From Martinezella lusitana (GTDB lineage: Bacteria; Pseudomonadota; Alphaproteobacteria; Rhizobiales; Rhizobiaceae), in the NCBI RefSeq assembly GCF_010668395.1, contig NZ_WUEY01000020.1, positions 1 to 64,000 of the forward strand: a stretch of 64,000 nucleotides of DNA. Direction: 5' to 3'. Made by a program: the position numbers and the translations under genes. Below are positions 36,284-45,149 of the stretch, in pieces. How positions within the stretch are numbered: position 1 is the first letter of the stretch; each line of letters starts with the position of its first letter. The notes under the pieces are model-generated. The model was given only the letters and a program-made list of their open reading frames with translations, did no database searches and was not told the DNA's origin.

Positions 36284-37210
36284 ATGACCATAAACGAAGC
36301 CAAGGGCGTCTATGCCATCGCGGTTACTCCCTTTCACGACGACGGTCGGATCAATCTTGACGGGATTGGCAGGCTCTGTGATTTCTACGCTGAGGCCGGC
36401 GCCTGCGGGCTCACCATCCTCGGGATGATGGGCGAGGCCCAGAAACTCGATGCCGCGGAAGCAACCGAGGTTATCCGCCGCTTCATGGCGCATAGCAGCG
36501 TGCCGGTCGTGGTTGGGGTCTCGTCGCCTGGCTTTGCCCCGATGCAGCGGCTGGCGCAGGAAGCGATGGCGCTCGGTGCGGCCGGCGTAATGGTAGCGCC
36601 TTCGGCCAACCTCAGGACGGACGACCAGATCGTCGGCTATTACGCCAACGTCTTGGATGCGATCGGCAGCGACATTCCCTTGGTCATCCAGGATTTTCCG
36701 CTGGCCCAGTCCGTCGTCATGTCGCCGGCCGTCATTCGCCGCATCGTCAACGACAATCCCGCCTGCGCAATGCTCAAGCATGAGGATTGGCCGGGGCTTG
36801 ACAAAATCACCCAACTGCGAGCCTGGCAGGCCGACGGCTCGTTACGACCGATCTCGATCCTGTGCGGAAATGGCGGCGCCTTCCTGGACCTGGAAATGGC
36901 TCGCGGCGCGGATGGTGCGATGACAGGCTATGCTTTCCCCGAAATGCTGGTCGATGTCGTCGATCGGGCGCGACAAGGGGATATCGAGGCGGCAATGGAC
37001 ATTTTCGACGTTCACTTGCCACTGGTGCGCTACGAGCAGCAACCGGGACTGGGTCTCGCGGCCCGTAAATACGTACTGCATCGGCGAGGCGTGCTTTCCA
37101 GCGAAGCTCAGCGCCGACCCGGCCCGGAGCTGAGTCCTGCTGGCAAAGGTGAGGTCGAACTGCTGCTGAAGCGCATGTCGCGCCATGATCCCCGCGCCAA
37201 TATCGGGTGA
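36284..37210 (+). CDS. DapA-family (dihydrodipicolinate synthase/N-acetylneuraminate lyase) protein
   Basis: The 308-residue TIM-barrel starts with GVYAIAVTPFHDDGRINLDG, has GMMGEAQKLD in place of GTTGE, VVVGVSSPGF, and a Schiff-base Lys in CAMLKHEDWPG. The usual Tyr-Asn-x-Pro block is IQDFPLAQ, so the catalytic Tyr is replaced. Enzymes with Lys but no Tyr often catalyse aldol cleavage or dehydration of other 2-oxo acids. GAAGGAG overlaps the previous stop. It sits between the hydantoinase-like and the M20 genes, overlapping the latter's region by GTGA. Its role in the pathway is unknown. Confidence 0.86.
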   Translation: MTINEAKGVYAIAVTPFHDDGRINLDGIGRLCDFYAEAGACGLTILGMMGEAQKLDAAEATEVIRRFMAHSSVPVVVGVSSPGFAPMQRLAQEAMALGAAGVMVAPSANLRTDDQIVGYYANVLDAIGSDIPLVIQDFPLAQSVVMSPAVIRRIVNDNPACAMLKHEDWPGLDKITQLRAWQADGSLRPISILCGNGGAFLDLEMARGADGAMTGYAFPEMLVDVVDRARQGDIEAAMDIFDVHLPLVRYEQQPGLGLAARKYVLHRRGVLSSEAQRRPGPELSPAGKGEVELLLKRMSRHDPRANIG

Positions 37211-37215
37211 GCGCG

Positions 37216-38628
37216 ATGAGCGATCTCGAGGCAGTTCTCGCCCATGTCGATGTTCAGGCTCACGACTACGTTGCCCGCCTAATGGAGTATGTGCGGCAGC
37301 CGAGCATCAGCGCCCAGCGCATCGGCATGGACGAGGCAGCCATGCTTGCCTGCGATATCATTTCCGAAAGACTCGGCATGGAGGCGGAGCTGCTGCCGAC
37401 TGCGGGCTTCCCCTGCATCTTGGCCCGGCACGGCCCTATTCCTGACAAGCCCACCGTGCTCATCTACGGCCATTACGATGTGCAGCCGCCAGAGCCCTAC
37501 GAGGCCTGGCTGAGCCCGCCTTTCGAGCCAACCATCCGTAATGGCCGCGTCTATGCGCGGGGCGTCGGAGACAACAAGGCTCAGCATTTCGCTCATATAC
37601 TGGCGCTCGAAGCCTGGCATACCGTCCATGGCAGCTTTCCATGCAATGTCATCCTGATGCTGGAAGGTGAGGAGGAGGTCGGAAGTCCAAACCTTGCGGG
37701 CTTCGTGCGCGAGCATCGCGAAAGGCTGGCGGCCGACTTCGTGGTGATTTCCGACGGCCATCTGCATGAGAGCGGTCAACCTGTCATCTGTTTCGGCAAT
37801 CGCGGCTTCGTTTCCTTCGAGTTGCACGCCCGCACGGGCAGCCGGGATGCGCATTCCGGAAATTTCGGCGGCGTGATGCCTAATGCAATCTGGTCGCTCG
37901 TTCATTTGCTTGGCACTATGAAAAATGCCGACGGGTATATTACCATCGCTGGCCTGCACGATCAGGTCGTCCCGCCCTCCAATCGCGAACGTGCAGCTAC
38001 CGACGCGCTGCCGGTCGATCTCGGCGCAGTCCAGTCAACACTCGGCTTCCGTGCAATCGATCGACCAGAGGACCGGCCTTATTATGACCGGCTGATGTTC
38101 CATCCGACACTCACCATCAACGGACTACACGGCGGCTATGAGGGCGAGGGTTCCAAGGCAGTCATTCCGGCGACGGCCTTTGCCAAATGCGATATGAGGC
38201 TCGTGTCCGGACAGACACCGGAATACGTGATGCGCTGCGTCGCCGACCATGTCCACGCCTTTGCGCCCGATGTCGAATTCCGGCCTCTACAGGGCACTCC
38301 GCCGGCGAGGACTCCGATCGACTCCCCCTATGCCACCTATCTGATCGAAGCCGTTAGGGCAGTATGCGGTAGCAAGCCGTTGATCCAAGCAAGCCTCGGC
38401 GCAACGCTGCCCACCCATGTATTTTCTACGATTCTCGGTCTGCCGACCTTCCTCCTGCCTTTTGCCAATGCGGATGAAGCCAACCACGCGCCGAACGAGA
38501 ATATTTCCATCGACTGCTTCATGAGTGGAATCCGCATCTCAGCGGCCCTCTTTGCCGCGCTCGGCCGGTCAATTAGGATGACCAGAAAGGACCCTTCACA
38601 TGACCCTGATAACTTACGTTCTGGCTGA
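37216..38628 (+). CDS. M20-family metallopeptidase (dipeptidase/N-carbamoylase-like)
   Basis: The 470-residue protein has the di-zinc motifs of M20 enzymes: IYGHYDVQPPEPYEAW, VYARGVGDNK (bridging Asp), LMLEGEEEVGSPN (catalytic Glu pair), VISDGHLHES, and ADEANHAPNENI near the C-terminus. A dimerisation domain (ELHARTGSRDAHSGNFGG) is intact. A GTG at 37207 overlapping the preceding stop is an alternative start; ATG 37216 has GGTGAG upstream. In hydantoin-type pathways such hydrolases release the amino acid from an N-carbamoyl or peptide intermediate, which fits its position here. Confidence 0.91.
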   Translation: MSDLEAVLAHVDVQAHDYVARLMEYVRQPSISAQRIGMDEAAMLACDIISERLGMEAELLPTAGFPCILARHGPIPDKPTVLIYGHYDVQPPEPYEAWLSPPFEPTIRNGRVYARGVGDNKAQHFAHILALEAWHTVHGSFPCNVILMLEGEEEVGSPNLAGFVREHRERLAADFVVISDGHLHESGQPVICFGNRGFVSFELHARTGSRDAHSGNFGGVMPNAIWSLVHLLGTMKNADGYITIAGLHDQVVPPSNRERAATDALPVDLGAVQSTLGFRAIDRPEDRPYYDRLMFHPTLTINGLHGGYEGEGSKAVIPATAFAKCDMRLVSGQTPEYVMRCVADHVHAFAPDVEFRPLQGTPPARTPIDSPYATYLIEAVRAVCGSKPLIQASLGATLPTHVFSTILGLPTFLLPFANADEANHAPNENISIDCFMSGIRISAALFAALGRSIRMTRKDPSHDPDNLRSG

Positions 38629-38923
38629 CGGAACTCGCCGCGATGTCGATGTGGAGGTCGGGAGCTCAGTAATGGAAGGAGCGCGCGAAAACGATATCCC
38701 CGGCATTGTCGCCGACTGCGGCGGTGCTTGTGCCTGTTCGACCTGTCATGTTTATGTTGATAGAGACTGGATCGATAAACTCCCTGTTCCCGATGCGATC
38801 GAGCAGGATATGATCGAATTTGCCTGGCAACCTGAAGCGTCACGCAGCCGGCTGACATGCCAGTTGAGAGTGAGGGATGACTTAGAAGGTCTGATCGTGC
38901 ACATTCCCGAGCGCCAGAATTAG
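38600..38923 (+). CDS. 2Fe-2S ferredoxin (adrenodoxin/putidaredoxin type)
   Basis: The 107-residue protein has the vertebrate-type 2Fe-2S pattern DCGGACACSTCHVYV with three cysteines, and a fourth in SRLTCQLRVRDDL. Acidic helix residues (DAIEQDMIEFAWQPE) used by such ferredoxins to contact P450s are present. Its start lies inside the last 29 bases of the peptidase gene, with AAGGA upstream. It is probably the electron donor of the P450 encoded in the divergent operon. No ferredoxin reductase is in this window. Confidence 0.92.
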   Translation: MTLITYVLADGTRRDVDVEVGSSVMEGARENDIPGIVADCGGACACSTCHVYVDRDWIDKLPVPDAIEQDMIEFAWQPEASRSRLTCQLRVRDDLEGLIVHIPERQN

Positions 38924-39005
38924 CACCCATATGACAAGTTGGCGGGATAAGCTTTAATCGCGCTAAAAATGGTACGACAGCAAGCGGCCTCTTGCACCCT
39001 GTATG

Positions 39006-39794
39006 TTACAATTCTGCATGTCCAACAAACGACAAGACCGGCTTCAATTCTTCAGCGGCCTCTGAGAGAGCGAGCACGTATTGGTCAAGGCTGGCTTCGG
39101 AAAACATCTGGTTCTCGAAACCAGTCATCCCGATCGAGAATACGACGCCAGCAATCGGAATTTCGATCGGAACAGCGAGGGCAGTGACTCCAAGATCGAA
39201 TTCCGATTTGGTTATAGCGTAGCCTCTGACTCTAACTTCAGCCAATTCCTCGCGGATTGCGGCGGGATCAACAATCGTATTCGGTAAATACTTCTGCAGA
39301 GGTAGGGAAAGCTCTCTATCAACGATCGCAGCATCCTGAAACGCGAATATGGCCTTTCCTGACGCGGTCGCGTGAATTGGCGAGGCTTCGCCTGGCACCA
39401 CGAGCGTCCGATCCATCCTTTCTGGTGTTGCGAAGGCGACGAGCCGAACCTTATTACCCACGAGTTGGTTGACATAAGAAACCTGACCAAACTGTCGAAG
39501 CAGGCGAGTGAGGATCGGATCCGACAGCGTTTGAATGTTTCGTGATCCAAATGCCATGTGCATGACACGGATCAATCGCTGACCGAGTTCATAGGTCTTA
39601 TCCTGTTCCCGTGATGCCAGATATCCGATAGCGACGAGACTATTGACCATTCGGTGTGTCGTCGACGGTGCAAGTCCAACGGCTTCGCTGATCTTTTTCA
39701 ATGTCAATCCGCCTTTGTTTGCGGCGACGACATCCACGATCTGAGCGGCTCGCGCGAGAGGCGCCGAACCTTCGCTTGCGTCATTCTTCTCCAT
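39006..39794 (-). CDS. IclR-family transcriptional regulator
   Basis: The 262-residue protein has an N-terminal winged helix (QIVDVVAANKGGLTLKKISEAVGLAPSTTHRMVNSLVAIGYL) and an IclR effector domain with SPIHATASGKAIFAFQ and VRGYAITKSEFDLGVTALAVPI. ATG 39794 follows GAGGGGA at correct spacing; an ATG at 39854 is less likely. It is divergent from the PotABC-like transporter genes. The intervening 169 bp holds three overlapping TTCCG/CGGAA palindromes, so it is very likely the operon's local regulator. Confidence 0.91.
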   Translation of the reverse strand: MEKNDASEGSAPLARAAQIVDVVAANKGGLTLKKISEAVGLAPSTTHRMVNSLVAIGYLASREQDKTYELGQRLIRVMHMAFGSRNIQTLSDPILTRLLRQFGQVSYVNQLVGNKVRLVAFATPERMDRTLVVPGEASPIHATASGKAIFAFQDAAIVDRELSLPLQKYLPNTIVDPAAIREELAEVRVRGYAITKSEFDLGVTALAVPIEIPIAGVVFSIGMTGFENQMFSEASLDQYVLALSEAAEELKPVLSFVGHAEL

Positions 39795-39867
39795 CAGTCC
39801 CCTCAATCTCGGAATTCCTCGCCGCCATACTTTTACGCGGTCGCTATCCGGCATTCAAACAATCGGC

Positions 39868-39931
39868 TTGACAGCCGCGTCCGATACTGTTTACGTTCCA
39901 TTTAACGGAATTGCAATTCCGAAAAACGGAA
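39868..39931 (+). promoter_or_regulatory. promoter with three overlapping palindromic operators
   Basis: TTGACA (39868-39873), a 17-base spacer and TTACGT (39891-39896) form a good promoter. Downstream are TTCCATTTAACGGAA (39896-39910), the perfect palindrome CGGAATTGCAATTCCG (39906-39921) and TTCCGAAAAACGGAA (39917-39931), all sharing TTCCG/CGGAA arms. They cover the start point, a position that suits repression. IclR is the obvious binder. Confidence 0.6.
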
Positions 39932-39963
39932 AAGTTGCTGAAGCAATCTCCAGGGGTACAGTT

Positions 39964-40800
39964 ATGGTGCATATGGCGCGAAGGCGCTGGAGCGACCCGT
40001 GGACATGGGGCGCTCTGCCAGGAATTCTATTCATCGTCGCAGGGTTCGGCGCTGCGCTCGTATTTACGATCAACCGCAGCCTGACCGATCCCGGGCCTGA
40101 AAACTACGCTCGCCTCATCGAATGGCGCTCGCTCGTCATCTTGCTGAACACGATCCAGGCGTCAGCGTTTGTCGTGATCGTCACCCTGGTTGGTGGATAT
40201 GCCTATGCCTACGCCATGCGCGTCGGGCCGAAACCACTCAAGATCTACCTCATGCTCTTTCTCGCCATACAGTTCGCGACCAGTTCGGTTGCCCGGGCTT
40301 TTGCGTGGATCCAGTTGCTCCAGACTCATGGTGTCATCAACAAGCTACTAATGTCCTGCGGCATCATCGACCAGCCATTGAAGTTGATGCGCAATGATCT
40401 CGGTGCCATCATCGGAACAAGCCACGTTCTGCTGCCGCATATGATCCTCGTCCTTTATGCTTCGATGCAGCGTGTCGACCTTGCAACGGTCGCCGCCGCC
40501 CGCAGTCTTGGCGCCAGCCGGATCCAGGCCTTTTGGCAAATCTTCGTTCCCGCAACCCGTGCCGGTATTCTCACTGGGTGCGGCCTCATCTTCATTCTCG
40601 GATTGAGCTTTTACGCGACGCCGGCACTCCTCGGAGATCCGTCGCGACAGATGATCAGCGCCTCGATCATGACGCAGTCCGAGTATGGGAATTTCGGCGC
40701 GGCGTCCGCTATGTCGACGACCCTGGTTGTGATCACCTTGGCAGGCCTGCTCGTCATCAACCTATTCAACCGTTCCGCAACCGATCGGAGGGGGGCATGA
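39964..40800 (+). CDS. ABC transporter permease 1 (PotB-like)
   Basis: The 278-residue membrane protein has about six hydrophobic segments. It carries the EAA loop TVAAARSLGASRIQAFWQIFVPATRAGILTGC and a C-terminal ALLGDPSRQMISASIMTQSEYGNFGAASAMS, typical of spermidine/putrescine-type PotB permeases. ATG 39964 has AGGGGT upstream; ATG 39973 is an alternative. Its stop overlaps permease 2 (ATGA). Confidence 0.9.
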   Translation: MVHMARRRWSDPWTWGALPGILFIVAGFGAALVFTINRSLTDPGPENYARLIEWRSLVILLNTIQASAFVVIVTLVGGYAYAYAMRVGPKPLKIYLMLFLAIQFATSSVARAFAWIQLLQTHGVINKLLMSCGIIDQPLKLMRNDLGAIIGTSHVLLPHMILVLYASMQRVDLATVAAARSLGASRIQAFWQIFVPATRAGILTGCGLIFILGLSFYATPALLGDPSRQMISASIMTQSEYGNFGAASAMSTTLVVITLAGLLVINLFNRSATDRRGA

Positions 40801-41633
40801 CTGTCCGGCTTGGCCCCTTTGGGTGGATCCTGCTGATCCTCGTCAACGTCTTTTTATGGGCGCCGCTCGTTGTGGTGGCGATGCTCGGATTTTCCGACGC
40901 CAACAGCATGACTTTTCCACCACCTGCCTACTCGACACGATGGCTATCGGCGTTGTTGTCCGATCCGGTCTGGACGCAATCGATCACGACAAGCCTGCTG
41001 ATCGGGTCGGTGACCGTTCTGCTGTCTTTAGTGCTCGGCGTGCCTCTTGGTCTCGGCGTGGCACGCGGAGCAATCGGCCGCCAGTATTCAGTCCAGGCAC
41101 TGGTGGCAACGCCGTTGATCCTCCCGGCAATCAGCCTCGCGGTCGGCTTCTACTTCGTCTTCGCGACGCTGAAAGTTCTTGACTCGATCGTGCCCCTCGT
41201 CGTCGCCCACACCACTGTCGGTGTTTCATATGTCGTTATCACCGTCGTCTCGGCCAGCCGCACTCTTGATCCGCGACTAGAAGCAGCGGCACGAACAATG
41301 GGCGCAAGCTTCAGCAAGGCGCTCATCACCATCACACTGCCGCTCATCTCGGTCGGCATTATCGGCGGCGCAGTTCTGGCCTTTCTCCATTCCTGGGACG
41401 ACGTCGTCGGGGCTCTGATGCTTGGCACCGCCCGTGTCCAGCCCTTTCCCCTCAAGCTTTGGGGCGAGATGCAAAACGTCTTGGACCCGATCGCTGCGAC
41501 AGCGGCCGTTCTCCTATCGTTGGTCAGCATCGCGATCCTTCTTATTGGCGGCCTGATCGTCGTATTGCGACGGCGCCGAATGCCGACGGGACAGGCGGCC
41601 AATGTTCTACTGCGCTCGGGAGCATCTTCATGA
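40797..41633 (+). CDS. ABC transporter permease 2 (PotC-like)
   Basis: The 278-residue protein begins WILLILVNVFLWAPLVVVAMLGFSD, followed by FPPPAYSTRWLSALLSDPVW, a block usual in PotC. The EAA loop RLEAAARTMGASFSKALITITLPLI and FLHSWDDVVGALMLGTARVQPFPLKLW follow. It overlaps both neighbours by four bases, giving tight co-translation of the importer. Confidence 0.92.
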   Translation: MTVRLGPFGWILLILVNVFLWAPLVVVAMLGFSDANSMTFPPPAYSTRWLSALLSDPVWTQSITTSLLIGSVTVLLSLVLGVPLGLGVARGAIGRQYSVQALVATPLILPAISLAVGFYFVFATLKVLDSIVPLVVAHTTVGVSYVVITVVSASRTLDPRLEAAARTMGASFSKALITITLPLISVGIIGGAVLAFLHSWDDVVGALMLGTARVQPFPLKLWGEMQNVLDPIAATAAVLLSLVSIAILLIGGLIVVLRRRRMPTGQAANVLLRSGASS

Positions 41634-42736
41634 ACATCGCAACCCCACGATCCGGTGCGCCGATCACTGTGCGCAATGTCAGCAAACATTATGGCTCATT
41701 CATTGCCCTCGATGACATTACGCTTGACGTAGCGCCGGGTAGCTTCTGCACCTTTCTCGGTCCGTCCGGGTCGGGCAAGACAACAACGCTCAATATCGTC
41801 AGCGGTCTTGTCGACGCCGACCAAGGGATGGTTGAGATCGCCGGGCGCGACGTGACCCGGCTCTCGGCGGAAAAGCGGGAGCTTGGCTTCGTCTTTCAGA
41901 ACTACGCGCTCTTTCCGCATATGACGATCGAGAAGAACATCGAGTACCCGCTCAAGTTGCGGAAGATCCCGTCAGGGGAACGGCGCCGTCGCGTCGGTGA
42001 GGCTCTTGAACTGGTTCGCCTGTCGAATATCGCCGGGCGCTACCCGTCAGAACTGTCCGGCGGGCAGCAGCAACGTGTCGCGCTGGCCAGAGCCTTCGTC
42101 TTCAGCCCGAAGGTATTGTTGATGGACGAGCCGCTCAGTGCGCTTGACGCCGGCCTGCGCAGTCATCTGCAAAGGGAGATCGTCCGCATCACCCGCGAAC
42201 TCGGTTGCACCGTTTTGTATGTCACCCACGATCAGGAGGAGGCGCTTGCGATGAGCGATCAGGTCGTCCTCTTTAACAATGGGCGCATCGAACAGACCGG
42301 TACGCCGGCTGAACTCTATCGCGCCCCGCGATCCGCCTTTTCGGCGACGTTCGTCGGCGCGGGCCGGCTGCTTGGCGGGCGGCTGGAGCGGCAGGGATCG
42401 GACTGGGCCATCGTCGGCGAGCGGGCATGGGTTATCCCCGTCAGCCTTAATGCGGATAGACCGATTGCCGGCTCCGCGGCTGCCGTTTTCCGGGCCGAGA
42501 CTGCGACGCTGCGGAAACCGGATGCAACACTTCCCGATGGCTGCATCCACTTGGCCGACGGGCGGGTGAGTGAGGCAATATTCTTGGGCGGCCAAATGCG
42601 CGTGATGATCGATCTGGGCGACGGCCACGAGCTTGAATGCCGCTGCAACTCGACGGAGGCCTGGCGAACGGGAGATCTCGTCGGCCTGGATCTGCACAAA
42701 AGCGACCTGCCCGTCGCGGTTCCATACAGCCGCTGA
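41630..42736 (+). CDS. ABC transporter ATP-binding protein (PotA-like)
   Basis: The 368-residue ATPase has Walker A GPSGSGKTTTLNIVSGL, Q-loop FVFQNYALFPHMTIEKNI, signature LSGGQQQRVALARAFVF, Walker B LLMDEPLSALDAG, and YVTHDQEEALAMSDQVVLFNNGRIEQ. A C-terminal regulatory (TOBE-like) domain follows. The polyamine/spermidine and ferric/2-aminoethylphosphonate subgroups share these features. ATG 41630 overlaps the permease stop. It completes the importer with the binding protein encoded 41 bases downstream. Confidence 0.93.
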   Translation: MNIATPRSGAPITVRNVSKHYGSFIALDDITLDVAPGSFCTFLGPSGSGKTTTLNIVSGLVDADQGMVEIAGRDVTRLSAEKRELGFVFQNYALFPHMTIEKNIEYPLKLRKIPSGERRRRVGEALELVRLSNIAGRYPSELSGGQQQRVALARAFVFSPKVLLMDEPLSALDAGLRSHLQREIVRITRELGCTVLYVTHDQEEALAMSDQVVLFNNGRIEQTGTPAELYRAPRSAFSATFVGAGRLLGGRLERQGSDWAIVGERAWVIPVSLNADRPIAGSAAAVFRAETATLRKPDATLPDGCIHLADGRVSEAIFLGGQMRVMIDLGDGHELECRCNSTEAWRTGDLVGLDLHKSDLPVAVPYSR

Positions 42737-42777
42737 GATACCGACCGTAACAAGCACTCAAAGCAAGGGGAATAACA

Positions 42778-43848
42778 ATGACATCAGTGATTGCACGCAT
42801 ATCTAGATCTCTTATCGCCGCCGTCACGGTCGGGGCGATGCTCTGCAGCACCCTTGCGCCACCTGCCATGGCGCAGGGAAAAGTAACGCTCGTCTGGGTC
42901 GGTTATGGCGGCGCCAGTGGCGAAGCCGTGAAGAAGCTTTGGCTGGAACCTTTCATGAAAGCGCATCCCAATATCGAGGTCATCTACCAGACTGGTGTCC
43001 AGTGGGCAAAACTCAAGGCGATGAGAGAGACCGGCGATGTGACCTGGGATCTCTATGAGGGCGACCTCTACGCAACAGACCCTGAGAATTACTTTGAGAA
43101 GATCGACTGCACGGTCATCCCCTGCAACGAGATCATGCAGGACTCAAACCGAAGCGACTACACCATCGTCACGCGGACGCTGGTCAACGGCTTTGCGTAT
43201 GACAAAGCCAAGTTTGGGGATAACCCACCCAAGACCTGGCAAGATTTCTTCGATATTCAGAAATTTCCTGGCAAACGCGGCGTGCTTGCGCGCCCGACCG
43301 CAGCCGGCACGGTGTTGATGGGCGCAATGACGGGCGCCGGTGTCCCGCGGGATCAGCTTGTGCCCTATAAACTCGACAAGGCGTTCGAAGCGCTCAACAA
43401 GCTACGCGATTCCGACAATCTCGTTCTGTTTGCCCAAGGCCCACAATGCCCGCAGCTTCTGCGCGACAAGGAAGTCGTCATGGCCGGTCATTGCGACGCC
43501 GGCTCGATCGTCGCCGCCAACGAGGACGGCGCCAATCTCGGCTTTGCCTGGGATTCGAGCATCGTGCTTGCAGCCTCCATCGCCGTCGTAAAAGGCAGCA
43601 AGCATCCTAAGGAGGCCATGCAGCTCATCGCCTACATCTTGGATAAGGACAACAACGCCAAACTCAGCGCGCAGGTAGCGCAAGGGCCGGCCAACACGCT
43701 GGCAATGGACAAGGTCGACCCGAAATACAAGGCCTGGACGCTTGCCGGCCACCCCGATGTGAAGCCGCTCACCTATGACTGGCCTTACCTGCGCAAGGAC
43801 GGCCAGGCGATCAATGCCGCCTACGAAAAGTGGTTCTCCGGAAACTAA
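42778..43848 (+). CDS. ABC transporter substrate-binding protein (PotD/family 1)
   Basis: The 356-residue protein has a Sec signal peptide (about residues 1-34, ending PPAMAQ). The mature start VTLVWVGYGGASGEAVKKLWLEPF is followed by VTWDLYEGDLYATDPENYFEKID, TIVTRTLVNGFAYDKAKFG and KTWQDFFDIQKFPGKRG, as in PotD-like and related binding proteins. Cysteines in CTVIPCNEI may be bridged. AAGGGG precedes the ATG. A strong hairpin follows the stop. Confidence 0.91.
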   Translation: MTSVIARISRSLIAAVTVGAMLCSTLAPPAMAQGKVTLVWVGYGGASGEAVKKLWLEPFMKAHPNIEVIYQTGVQWAKLKAMRETGDVTWDLYEGDLYATDPENYFEKIDCTVIPCNEIMQDSNRSDYTIVTRTLVNGFAYDKAKFGDNPPKTWQDFFDIQKFPGKRGVLARPTAAGTVLMGAMTGAGVPRDQLVPYKLDKAFEALNKLRDSDNLVLFAQGPQCPQLLRDKEVVMAGHCDAGSIVAANEDGANLGFAWDSSIVLAASIAVVKGSKHPKEAMQLIAYILDKDNNAKLSAQVAQGPANTLAMDKVDPKYKAWTLAGHPDVKPLTYDWPYLRKDGQAINAAYEKWFSGN

Positions 43849-43860
43849 CAGATACAGACT

Positions 43861-43886
43861 GGGGCCGGCCGATATCGGTCGGCTCC
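43861..43886 (+). other. strong intercistronic hairpin after the binding-protein gene
   Basis: The bases around the perfect palindrome CCGATATCGG (43869-43878) extend outward to 43861-43886, giving a stem of about 11 bp (two G-U pairs) with a tiny loop. It is 13 bases after the stop and 5 bases before the next Shine-Dalgarno (GAGGAG). It could stabilise the transporter mRNA or attenuate the enzyme genes. Confidence 0.5.
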
Positions 43887-43904
43887 CATTGAGGAGTGAA
43901 TAAC

Positions 43905-45092
43905 ATGACAGAGGCAGAACCGAACCTCCCTTTCTCGGGCGTGAAGGTCATCAGCTTTGCCCAGTTGGCGCAGGGACCTGCCAGCGTGCAGTTGCTGGGC
44001 GACCTGGGCGCCGATATCATCAAGATCGAGCGGCCCGGTACGGGTTCACTGGAACGGACCTATCGGTTGCGCAACGGCGAAAGCCTGCTATTCCATATGC
44101 TGCACCGGAACCAGCGCAGCTTGACGCTGGATCTGAAGGCGCCGCAAGGCAAGGATATCGTCAACTCACTTGTCGCGACCGCTGACGTCGTTGTGGAGAA
44201 TTTCCGACCGGGCGTGATGGACAGGCTTGGCCTTGGGTACGAGGCGCTGTCGAACATCAATCCAGGTATCGTCTATCTTTCGGCCTCGGGTTTCGGTCCA
44301 TCTGGACCTTATCTGTCACGCCCTGGACAAGACCTGATCCTGCAAGGACTGACCGGACTTGCCAGTGCGACCGGCAAAAGAAGCGACCTGCCGACACCCA
44401 CGGGCGCATCCGTCATCGATCTGCATTCGGCCGCCCTTAACGCCTTTGCCATCTCGGCAGCGCTGTTCCACCGAACGAAGACCGGAAAGGGCCAACTGAT
44501 AAACACCAGCCTGATGGATGCGGCTGTCCATCTGCAAACGGAAAACGTCTTCGATTGCGCCAATGGTATCAAGAAGGTCCGCAGCGAGTGCGGCCTTGCA
44601 AGCCCCGGCGCCAGCGCGCCCTACGGCGTGTTCGAGACGAAGGAAGGTTGCATCGTCATATCCGACGTTTCGACCGCCCAACTCGCTGATGCGCTCGAAG
44701 AACCTTCGATTGCGGAATTCACCAAAGAGGAAGCCTACAGCCGGAGGGAAGAACTTCATGCCATCGTCAAACCGATCATGATGAGGCGCACAGCGGAAGA
44801 ATGGCTGGACCATCTGCTTGCCAAGGGGATCTGGTGCGGGCCGGTGAAAACATATGATGAGCTCCTCGTCGATCCGCAGATGGAACACAACAAGATGATG
44901 TTCGAGATGCAGCATCCGCGGCTCGGCACGCTTCGCAACATCCGAAGCCCAATCACAATGTCAGAAGCACCGCTGGAGCGACATCCGCGTCGAGCAGCGC
45001 CGGAAGTGGGCCAGCACACGGACGAGGTTCTGCACGAACTGGGTTTCGATGAAGCACGCATCGCGGCCCTGAAGGCGGACAAAGTCGTCTGA
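43905..45092 (+). CDS. class III CoA-transferase (CaiB/BaiF family)
   Basis: The 395-residue protein has LPFSGVKVISFAQLAQGPASVQLLGDLGADIIKIERPGTG, RNQRSLTLDLKAPQGKD, ADVVVENFRPGVMDRLGLGYEALSNINPGIVYLSASGFG, and the catalytic-Asp region SRPGQDLILQGLTGL. All are diagnostic of the family that moves CoA between carboxylic acids. ATG 43905 has GAGGAG upstream. It follows the transporter genes and precedes lyase, crotonase and ureohydrolase genes. It therefore probably activates the imported acid or a product of it to a CoA ester. Confidence 0.93.
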   Translation: MTEAEPNLPFSGVKVISFAQLAQGPASVQLLGDLGADIIKIERPGTGSLERTYRLRNGESLLFHMLHRNQRSLTLDLKAPQGKDIVNSLVATADVVVENFRPGVMDRLGLGYEALSNINPGIVYLSASGFGPSGPYLSRPGQDLILQGLTGLASATGKRSDLPTPTGASVIDLHSAALNAFAISAALFHRTKTGKGQLINTSLMDAAVHLQTENVFDCANGIKKVRSECGLASPGASAPYGVFETKEGCIVISDVSTAQLADALEEPSIAEFTKEEAYSRREELHAIVKPIMMRRTAEEWLDHLLAKGIWCGPVKTYDELLVDPQMEHNKMMFEMQHPRLGTLRNIRSPITMSEAPLERHPRRAAPEVGQHTDEVLHELGFDEARIAALKADKVV

Positions 45093-45100
45093 TCACAATG

Positions 45101-45116
45101 GCCGCCATCCGGCGGC
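45101..45116 (+). other. small hairpin between CoA-transferase and DapA-like genes
   Basis: GCCGCC and GGCGGC pair perfectly around ATCC, 9 bases after the CoA-transferase stop. It is probably a processing or stabilising structure within the operon rather than a terminator, since translation of the next gene follows at 45150. Confidence 0.35.
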
Positions 45117-45149
45117 AACCAAAGCATTTTCAACTAGGTAGGAAAAACC

